Below, one piece after another: positions 1-4,154 of a stretch of DNA of 7,738 nucleotides (position 1 is its first letter; every line of letters starts with the position of its first letter). Location of the stretch: NCBI GenBank assembly GCA_900772745.1, contig CAAGRV010000183.1:1-7738 (forward strand), given 5' to 3'. Position numbers and translations under genes: made by a program. The notes beneath the pieces were generated by a model that was not told the DNA's origin, searched no databases, and saw nothing but the letters and a program-made list of their open reading frames with translations. The stretch is from Clostridia bacterium (lineage in GTDB: Bacteria > Bacillota > Clostridia > Christensenellales > UBA3700).

Positions 1-58
1 AATTTAGTAATCATCATTACAGATTTTTCACCATGACCATATGGAATAGTGTCATTAA

Positions 59-128
59 CTGTATAATATGGCTCTTTTATCCAAACACCATCTTCATTTT
101 TTCTGTTATGATAATCAGCTGTATAATA
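59..128. repeat. Direct repeat CTGTATAATA, two copies exactly 60 bp apart
   Basis: CTGTATAATA occurs at 59-68 and 119-128. Each copy holds a consensus-like TATAAT. The spacing is a multiple of three, and both copies encode the same YYT(V/A) stretch in the minus-strand frame. A short protein repeat is therefore as likely an explanation as paired promoters. Confidence 0.45.
99..127 (+). promoter_or_regulatory. Weak candidate ferritin promoter
   Basis: A perfect TATAAT lies at 122-127. Seventeen bp upstream there is only TTTTCT (99-104) as a -35, which is poor. Transcription would start near 134, giving a leader of about 40 nt before the ferritin ATG. The TATAAT is well placed, but the same hexamer recurs at 62-67 within a repeat, so the call is tentative. 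Confidence 0.3.
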
Positions 129-174
129 ATATTCGTATAGGCATTTGTTGCCGACCAAACACAAGGAGATTATT

Positions 175-687
175 ATGCTAAACGAAAAAGTTGCTCAACT
201 TCTCAACGAACAAATCAACAAAGAATTTTATTCTGCATATCTATATTTGGACTTTTCCAACTACTTCGAGGCAAAGGGTCTAAATGGATTCGCCAACTGG
301 TACAAGGTTCAAGCTCAAGAAGAGCGTGATCACGCAATGCTCATGTACCAATACCTCCAAAACAACAACGAGCGTGTTGTACTCGACGCTATCGCCAAGC
401 CAAATATTGTTCTCACCGACAATATGAGCGTGCTCAAAGCTGGACTCGACCACGAGTATTATGTGACTTCTCTCATCAACAATATCTATGCCGCAGCTTA
501 TGACGTGAGAGATTTCCGCACAATGCAGTTTTTGGACTGGTTCGTCAAAGAGCAAGGCGAAGAAGAGACCAACGCCAACGACCTAATTTCCAAGCTAGAA
601 TTGTTCGGCTCTGACCCAAAGAGCTTGTATATGCTCAACAACGAGCTTGCTAGCCGTGTGTACAATCCACCATCACTCGTACTCTAA
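175..687 (+). CDS. ftnA: Ferritin, FtnA-type non-haem iron storage protein
   Basis: This encodes a 170-residue ferritin subunit. The family forms cytosolic 24-mer cages that oxidise Fe(II) and store it as a mineral. All ferroxidase ligands of E. coli FtnA are present at the same numbers: E17, E50, H53, E94, Q127 and E130, plus the conserved Y24. The extra C-site residues E49, E126 and E129 are also intact. The EERDHA motif (49-54) and KEQGEEE (125-131) mark helices B and D of the four-helix bundle. Length is normal. I chose the ATG at 175 because AAGGAG (163-168) sits 6 nt upstream; a TTG at 145 in the same frame has no such site and would encode the Shine-Dalgarno itself. A DUF3006-like gene follows after 19 nt, so the two are probably cotranscribed. 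No clear Fur-type box was seen. It is not a bacterioferritin, as no haem-ligand Met is evident, nor a Dps. Confidence 0.96.
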   Translation: MLNEKVAQLLNEQINKEFYSAYLYLDFSNYFEAKGLNGFANWYKVQAQEERDHAMLMYQYLQNNNERVVLDAIAKPNIVLTDNMSVLKAGLDHEYYVTSLINNIYAAAYDVRDFRTMQFLDWFVKEQGEEETNANDLISKLELFGSDPKSLYMLNNELASRVYNPPSLVL

Positions 688-706
688 GTCCAAGGCGGCA
701 CCAGTT

Positions 707-880
707 ATGGATATGACTCAAACAACAATTTACACTGTCCACGAGATATGTGGCGACTATGCCATTTTGATAGATGAAAATGGCGAAAAGTTTGATATCA
801 GCGTGTTCCTGCTCCCCCACGATTTGATGGTGGGTGACAATCTCCAATGCGTCAATATGCTAGAATATCAAAAAATATAA
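707..880 (+). CDS. Small DUF3006-like protein
   Basis: This encodes a 57-residue protein of unknown function. The core GDYAILIDENGEKFDISVFL followed by LPHDLMVGDNL matches the look of DUF3006 proteins: a short beta-rich unit with GDYA near the start and an LP...GD motif near the end. No signal peptide or membrane segment is visible, so it should be cytosolic. I chose ATG 707 because AAGGCGG (692-698) lies 8 nt upstream; ATG 713 is possible, and the frame also reads back into the ferritin's 3' end, which is unlikely to be coding. It starts 19 nt after the ferritin stop and is followed by a terminator 25 nt later, so it is the last gene of a ferritin operon. The family call is from recalled pattern, not a search. 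Confidence 0.75.
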   Translation: MDMTQTTIYTVHEICGDYAILIDENGEKFDISVFLLPHDLMVGDNLQCVNMLEYQKI

Positions 881-904
881 AATGTTGATATGTATCGACT
901 TTTT

Positions 905-940
905 GCGGAGTGATAGCCTTATCGCTCCGCTTTTTATTTT
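905..940 (+). terminator. Rho-independent terminator of the ferritin operon
   Basis: An 11-bp stem pairs 905-915 (GCGGAGTGATA) with 920-930 (TATCGCTCCGC), with one G-T wobble and a GCCT loop. It is followed by TTTTTATTTT. The remaining bases to about 1043 are pyrimidine-rich, and I see no gene in them. Confidence 0.92.
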
Positions 941-1043
941 CCAATTTTCCGCTTTACTTTACTCTTTTCTATTTTTCTTTTCTACGATTTACCACTCCAA
1001 GTGCAACACTTTCAAGTGCCATATTCTACTTGCTTTGCTTACA

Positions 1044-1073
1044 AAAATAGACTGACGTGCGCCAGTCTATTTT
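1044..1073 (-). terminator. Rho-independent terminator downstream of the lipoprotein gene
   Basis: Perfect 11-bp arms AAAATAGACTG (1044-1054) and CAGTCTATTTT (1063-1073) enclose an 8-nt loop. On the minus strand the stem ends in a T run, 25 nt past the lipoprotein stop. The A/T-flanked stem could also stop plus-strand transcripts that escape the ferritin terminator. Confidence 0.85.
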
Positions 1074-1097
1074 GCTGTTTCGTTTGTTTGTCTGCCT

Positions 1098-2006
1098 TTA
1101 TCCTTGGTTTTGGCTGTTCTCATATTCGGCGATTTTCTCATCGAAATATTCTTTTTCGTAAGTTTTTACCTCATTCAATATGCAATACAAGTTTTCCACC
1201 GCCTCGACTTCTTGTCCGTCCACTACAATGGTAACAGTCCTAGTAAAAGTTGCATTGATTCTATTATACACTATATCGCCCACTTTCATTTGGGTGACTT
1301 TGCCGTCCGAGTCTTTGACAAAACTTACTGCACAAGTTTCCACCTTTTGCACCTTGTCGGCTTTGAGTGCGGTATAAATTGTCGCACTGCCCTTGACTAC
1401 GTCGACGTTGACAAATTTGTAAATATTGGGATCATTTTGGTTGTATGGATAATCCAAACTTGCCGAGTGCATACCCGCAAATTGATACATTCCATACTCA
1501 TACACAGGCATATCTCCCACTGCACTTTTAACTGCGCTGAGGTCTTGCGCCTTGCTTATTTTAGTGTACTCAATATCATATCCTCTAGTAAAAATTTTGT
1601 TCACTATGCCCCAACTGTCAACCAGTTGTTTTTCGTCTTTGAACTTGACTCTAAAAATCCTTTCTTTGTCGTTGTCATTTTCCCAAATTTTTACCGATAT
1701 TATCTTCTTGTCCTCGTTTTCGTCATACTGAATTTTGACTTCTTTGGCTCTCATTGGAGCGTCCTTGTCCTTGTAGACATAATACCCTTTGCCATTTTCG
1801 CCCAGCACAAGATATGACTCAATCTCATCGGTAGTCATCCTGTCAGTTTTTCCTTCTTGCTGATAATACTGCTCTGTGTATTTTGTCAGCTTGTAAGTGC
1901 CCACGACGTACTTCTTTTTGGCAGGTTTATAACAACCCGCCAAGCAAGCGAGCATTGTCGCCAGCACCAAAATCATTGCCACAATCGCCACAACTTTCTT
2001 TTTCAT
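1098..2006 (-). CDS. Orphan cell-surface lipoprotein
   Basis: This encodes a 302-residue predicted lipoprotein. It begins with a classic type II signal: MKKK, a hydrophobic stretch at about residues 5-23, then the lipobox LAGC (22-25), so C25 should be lipidated after cleavage and the protein held on the outer face of the membrane. The mature part is charged and beta-rich, with a GTYKLTKYT segment (36-44), a GKGYYVYKD segment around 72-80 and a Lys/Glu-rich tail that contains no second membrane segment. Some of this recalls lipocalin-like small-ligand folds, but I recognise no family and assign no function. The start has AGGGAG (minus strand, 2020-2015) 8 nt upstream. A 22-codon ORF ends only 5 nt before the ATG, and its last codons form that Shine-Dalgarno, so translation may be coupled. 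The gene stands alone between its own promoter and terminator and is divergent from the Crp/Fnr gene. Confidence 0.85.
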   Translation of the reverse strand: MKKKVVAIVAMILVLATMLACLAGCYKPAKKKYVVGTYKLTKYTEQYYQQEGKTDRMTTDEIESYLVLGENGKGYYVYKDKDAPMRAKEVKIQYDENEDKKIISVKIWENDNDKERIFRVKFKDEKQLVDSWGIVNKIFTRGYDIEYTKISKAQDLSAVKSAVGDMPVYEYGMYQFAGMHSASLDYPYNQNDPNIYKFVNVDVVKGSATIYTALKADKVQKVETCAVSFVKDSDGKVTQMKVGDIVYNRINATFTRTVTIVVDGQEVEAVENLYCILNEVKTYEKEYFDEKIAEYENSQNQG

Positions 2007-2011
2007 AATCC

Positions 2012-2080
2012 TTACTCCCTTTTATTAGAAAAAACAGCACAACAAAACGCCCTCGTGCATTGTGCTACCATCTTTTCCAT
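2012..2080 (-). CDS. 22-residue leader peptide candidate upstream of the lipoprotein
   Basis: A short ORF begins MEKMVAQCTR, contains FCCAVF and ends NKRE-stop. It has a near-ideal Shine-Dalgarno, GGGAGGAGA (minus strand, 2093-2085), with its GGAGG core 7 nt from the ATG; this is stronger than the site of the lipoprotein gene it precedes. Its final codons AGG GAG TAA contain that gene's Shine-Dalgarno, and the stop lies 5 nt before the next ATG. That arrangement suggests a translated leader controlling or coupling lipoprotein synthesis. A 7-bp inverted repeat (AGCACAA 2036-2042, TTGTGCT 2060-2066) lies inside it. The peptide has no recognisable domain. It could instead be a non-functional ORF. 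Confidence 0.5.
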   Translation of the reverse strand: MEKMVAQCTRAFCCAVFSNKRE

Positions 2081-2084
2081 AAGT

Positions 2085-2093
2085 TCTCCTCCC
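2085..2093 (-). promoter_or_regulatory. Strong Shine-Dalgarno of the 22-codon leader ORF
   Basis: GGGAGGAGA on the minus strand is placed 7 nt (GGAGG core) before ATG 2080-2078. It is the reason for calling the short ORF, because the lipoprotein start is about 80 nt away and cannot use this site. Confidence 0.7.
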
Positions 2094-2137
2094 TATCAGA
2101 GTATGTTTGCCTTATTGTCTACAATTCCGTCTTATGT

Positions 2138-2151
2138 TTGATATATATCAT
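2138..2151. promoter_or_regulatory. FNR/CRP-like palindrome TTGATATATATCAT
   Basis: The sequence matches the textbook FNR consensus TTGAT-N4-ATCAA at 9 of 10 defined bases and contains a perfect 12-bp palindrome (2139-2150). It lies about 16-29 nt downstream of the predicted lipoprotein start site, a repressing position. The Crp/Fnr gene is divergently adjacent, but the sites I assign to that regulator have a different sequence. The surrounding DNA is very AT-rich, so chance is a real alternative. Confidence 0.35.
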
Positions 2152-2173
2152 ATTCCTACCAAAATATATTTAT

Positions 2174-2202
2174 ATTTTATCATATTATTGTCATATTTTC
2201 AA
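2174..2202 (-). promoter_or_regulatory. Sigma-A-type promoter of the leader ORF/lipoprotein unit
   Basis: Minus-strand TTGAAA (2202-2197), a 17-bp spacer and TAAAAT (2179-2174). The predicted start is near 2167, giving a leader of about 87 nt before the 22-codon ORF. The region is AT-rich, which raises the false-positive risk, but the spacing is optimal. Confidence 0.6.
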
Positions 2203-2271
2203 TATCTCATTGATTTTTTTACATTTTTTTGTCAAAAATCGACCAAAATACTATCATTTTTGATGAAAATC

Positions 2272-2300
2272 TTGATTGCACCCAACAAATAATGTATAAT
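2272..2300 (+). promoter_or_regulatory. Promoter of the Crp/Fnr-family regulator
   Basis: TTGATT (2272-2277), a 17-bp spacer and a perfect TATAAT (2295-2300). The predicted +1 is about 2307, immediately before the operator at 2311-2324, and about 32 nt before the chosen ATG. Confidence 0.75.
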
Positions 2301-2310
2301 AAAAAAAACT

Positions 2311-2324
2311 GTTGTTTTTGCAAC
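2311..2324. promoter_or_regulatory. Operator copy 1, GTTGTTTTTGCAAC (candidate autorepression site)
   Basis: This inverted repeat (GTTG-N6-CAAC, extended to TGTTG-N6-CAACA) is centred about +11.5 from the regulator's predicted start. It is identical at 13 of 14 positions to a site in front of the next gene. A dyad of this size and spacing suits a Crp/Fnr dimer. Its place just after +1 implies repression of the regulator's own gene. Confidence 0.6.
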
Positions 2325-2338
2325 AAAACAGGTATTTT

Positions 2339-2998
2339 ATGGAAAAATATATGAACGTTTTGCACCAATCTGCCATTTTTGCAGGTATCGCCCGTCAAGA
2401 TATCTCTTCTTTGCTTGGCTGTGTAAACGCCAATATCGTTTGTTACAACAAGGGCGACTACGTGTTGCGCCAAGGCGACTATTTGAACAACGTAGCAATT
2501 TTGCTCGAAGGTTCTCTACATATCCAAAATGATGATTTTTGGGGCAATCGGAGTATTTTGGGACATGTGTCGGCTGGCGAGATATTTGGCGAGGCATATA
2601 TTTTATCTCACAACGTCCCACTTATCAACGACGTTGTTGCCGTAGAAAACTGCGCCATAATGTATATTGAGGCAAACAAACTTTTTTCGACTTGCTCATC
2701 TGCTTGCTGTTTTCACACCCAAGTTGTTCAAAATATGTTCTTCATTATCTCGCAAAAAAACAGGATTCTAGTCCAAAAACTTAGTCACATAACCAAGCGC
2801 TCTACTCGTGAAAAATTGATTTCGTATCTTTCTCAAGAATCAATCAGACAAAAAAGCTCATACATAACCATACCTTTCAATCGCCAACAACTTGCAGATT
2901 TTTTGGCAGTTGACAGAAGCGCTATGTCCAACGAGCTGTGCAAAATGCGTGACGAAGGATTGATAACTTTTCACAAAAATTCTTTTCATTTGCTATAA
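2339..2998 (+). CDS. Crp/Fnr-family transcriptional regulator
   Basis: This encodes a 219-residue regulator. An N-terminal cyclic-nucleotide-type beta-roll covers about 10-115 (GDYVLRQGDYLNNVAILLEG at 39-58, GEIFGE at 80-85), then comes a dimerisation helix (about 125-150), then a winged helix-turn-helix (about 155-219) with RQQLADFLAVDRSAMSNEL as the HTH. FGE is kept, but the Arg-Ser/Thr-Ala of cAMP-binding Crp is replaced by VPLINDVVA, so cAMP is an unlikely ligand. There is no N-terminal FNR cysteine cluster. A C-S-S-A-C-C motif (119-124) sits where the sensor domain meets the long helix and might be redox- or metal-sensing. ATG 2339 has only a weak AGG (2330-2332) upstream; ATG 2351 is an alternative. 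Matching dyads in front of this gene and the next point to autorepression and to activation of the Fe-S gene. HcpR-like nitrosative-stress regulators are the nearest known idea, by context only. Confidence 0.9.
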   Translation: MEKYMNVLHQSAIFAGIARQDISSLLGCVNANIVCYNKGDYVLRQGDYLNNVAILLEGSLHIQNDDFWGNRSILGHVSAGEIFGEAYILSHNVPLINDVVAVENCAIMYIEANKLFSTCSSACCFHTQVVQNMFFIISQKNRILVQKLSHITKRSTREKLISYLSQESIRQKSSYITIPFNRQQLADFLAVDRSAMSNELCKMRDEGLITFHKNSFHLL

Positions 2999-3011
2999 TT
3001 TTTTTATTTTC

Positions 3012-3025
3012 GTTGTTTTTACAAC
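3012..3025. promoter_or_regulatory. Operator copy 2, GTTGTTTTTACAAC (candidate class II activator site)
   Basis: This perfect 5-bp-arm dyad, GTTGT-TTTT-ACAAC, differs from the copy upstream of the regulator by one base. Its centre (3018.5) is exactly 41.5 bp before the start predicted from the -10 at 3048-3053, the canonical class II position for Crp/Fnr activators. Confidence 0.65.
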
Positions 3026-3047
3026 ATACTTTCCCTTGGTTTTGCTC

Positions 3048-3053
3048 TAAAAT
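3048..3053 (+). promoter_or_regulatory. -10 element of the ferredoxin gene, no good -35
   Basis: TAAAAT is a good -10. The hexamer 17 bp upstream is CATACT, a poor -35, as expected for an activator-dependent promoter. The predicted +1 is about 3060, leaving a 24-nt leader with AAGGAG (3069-3074) 9 nt before the ATG. Confidence 0.55.
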
Positions 3054-3083
3054 GTAAGTATCAAAACTAAGGAGCTTGTTATT

Positions 3084-4046
3084 ATGCCAAAAATTATTGA
3101 TTTTTCCCAACCGATAACAAGAGTGATTTTGGAGTTTCCCGAAGTGAAAGATATTCTGTATCAGCTTGGTTTTGATATGATAAACAATGCGGTAGCAAGA
3201 GCTACGATAGGCAAGATTACTTCTATCAACAAAGCCTCCCGCATCAAAAAAATACCTATCGAAACAATAGCAAAAGCTTTTGTTGACCATGGATTTCAAA
3301 TTGTAAACAAGGAGAACCAAATGAAAAGAAAAATTATCCAAATTGATGAAGAAAAATGCAACGGCTGTGGCGCATGTGCCAATGCGTGTCACGAAGGCGC
3401 TATCGAGATGATTGACGGCAAAGCAAAGCTTACTCGTGATGATTATTGTGATGGCTTGGGCGATTGTTTGCCAGCCTGCCCTACTGGTGCAATTAGTTTT
3501 GTAGAAAGAGAGGCGGCCGCATACAACGAGGCGGCAGTTCTCAAAAACAAACAAGCAAAAATGCAAGAAAAAATGAAAAATGGTGGAATAGCACTCGCTC
3601 ATCATGGTTGTCCTGGACACAAAGCTGTCACTTTGCATCACAACGACCAAGTGCCATGTTCAGAGCCCAACAAAACAACTGTTTCTAGACTTGGGCAATG
3701 GCCTTGCCAAATAAAACTTGTCAATGTCAACGCTCCTTACTTCAACAATGCAAAATTGCTTATATGCGCTGATTGTGCAGCCTATGCTTATGCAAATTTG
3801 CACGAAGACTTTATGAAAGGCAAAATCACTATCATTGGTTGTCCAAAACTCGATGACGTGGACTATTCCGAAAAACTCACCGAGATTCTTTTGCGCAACG
3901 ATATCAAAAGCGTCAACATCGTCCGCATGGAAGTTCCTTGCTGTGGCGGCTTGGAAAATGCTGTCAAAAAAGCCTTGCAAGATAGTGGAAAATTCATTCC
4001 ATGGCAAGTTACAACTATCTCAATCGACGGCAAGATTCTAGATTGA
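3084..4046 (+). CDS. DUF1858-ferredoxin fusion with Cys-rich C-terminal domain
   Basis: This encodes a 320-residue cytosolic Fe-S protein. Residues 1-75 resemble DUF1858, a small helical domain found in anaerobes with hemerythrin-like and stress proteins (ITRVILEFPEVKDILYQLGF, then a TIGKITSINKA segment). Residues 85-140 are ferredoxin-like: CX2CX2CX3C at C92, C95, C98 and C102, then C122-X5-C128-X3-C132-P, in which L125 replaces the usual second Cys of the second motif. The C-terminal 160 residues carry further cysteines: C176, C192, C208, CADC (228-231), C253 and CC (286-287). These could bind another cluster or a metal. A likely role is electron transfer or redox/nitrosative stress defence, inferred from the Crp/Fnr neighbour and shared operators; the reaction is unknown. 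The start at 3084 has AAGGAG 9 nt upstream. A second AAGGAG and ATG lie in frame at residue 80. Confidence 0.88.
   Translation: MPKIIDFSQPITRVILEFPEVKDILYQLGFDMINNAVARATIGKITSINKASRIKKIPIETIAKAFVDHGFQIVNKENQMKRKIIQIDEEKCNGCGACANACHEGAIEMIDGKAKLTRDDYCDGLGDCLPACPTGAISFVEREAAAYNEAAVLKNKQAKMQEKMKNGGIALAHHGCPGHKAVTLHHNDQVPCSEPNKTTVSRLGQWPCQIKLVNVNAPYFNNAKLLICADCAAYAYANLHEDFMKGKITIIGCPKLDDVDYSEKLTEILLRNDIKSVNIVRMEVPCCGGLENAVKKALQDSGKFIPWQVTTISIDGKILD
3309..3323 (+). promoter_or_regulatory. Internal Shine-Dalgarno and in-frame ATG at the domain boundary
   Basis: AAGGAG (3309-3314) stands 6 nt before an in-frame ATG (3321-3323, Met80), precisely where the DUF1858 part ends and the ferredoxin part begins. 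Its spacing is better than that of the annotated start. It could give a 241-residue second product, or be a relic of two genes that fused by loss of a stop codon. Confidence 0.5.
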
Positions 4047-4093
4047 CCATTCCTTTGACCTCCTGTATTATTTTTATTCCAAAATTCTTCTCA

Positions 4094-4127
4094 AAAAAAT
4101 ATCCTCTCCTAGGAGTGGATATTTTTT
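4094..4127. terminator. Bidirectional terminator between convergent genes
   Basis: A 34-bp palindrome with arms 4094-4110 and 4111-4127 and a single T/T mismatch (4105/4116). It has an A run on the left and a T run on the right, so it works in both directions. It lies between the ferredoxin stop (4046) and the fucO stop (4155). Confidence 0.92.
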
Positions 4128-4154
4128 GTTTTCGTTCGTGATAATTATATCATC

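Larger units (their letters stand above)
1..140 (-). pseudogene. Possible truncated coding remnant, unknown protein, runs off window edge
   Basis: Read on the minus strand, this stretch is open and gives a plausible polypeptide rich in Y, T, D, N and G. It includes YYTADYHNRKNEDG, then YYTVNDTIPYGHGEKS, then VMMITK at the window edge. The frame stays open back to about position 195, but it has no ATG there and no Shine-Dalgarno before the TTG codons at 164-162 and 158-156. The one nearby ATG, in another frame, soon meets a stop. It may therefore be a gene whose 5' end was lost, or a chance open frame. The YYT motif recurs 20 codons apart, matching a 10-bp direct repeat in the DNA. I do not recognise the family. 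The ferritin leader overlaps its upstream edge. Confidence 0.3.

Noticed and set aside
147..160. GTTG-N6-AAAC as a third copy of the Crp/Fnr operator before the ferritin
   Set aside because: The inner bases (ccgacc) do not match TTTTTG or TTTTTA, the right arm has a mismatch, and the site is downstream of any plausible promoter.
145..174. TTG start extending the ferritin by 10 residues
   Set aside because: The extension would encode the AAGGAG Shine-Dalgarno, has no site of its own, and shifts the ferroxidase residues off the E. coli FtnA numbering that the ATG at 175 gives exactly.
1104..1817. Long plus-strand open frame opposite the lipoprotein gene
   Set aside because: Its translation is rich in F, I, V and H as expected of an antisense shadow, it has no Shine-Dalgarno, and the minus-strand gene has a lipobox, promoter and terminator.
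2253..2264. ATCATTTTTGAT as a further regulator site
   Set aside because: Only 4-bp arms in very AT-rich DNA, and no second copy was found in the window.
2339..2998. Calling the regulator a true FNR or a cAMP receptor
   Set aside because: There is no N-terminal cysteine cluster for an FNR-type [4Fe-4S] centre, and the cAMP-contact Arg-Ser/Thr-Ala segment is missing.
2922..3650. Long minus-strand open frame opposite the ferredoxin gene
   Set aside because: It runs across the operator and promoter between two well-supported plus-strand genes, gives a Cys/His/Phe-rich shadow sequence, and has no ribosome site.
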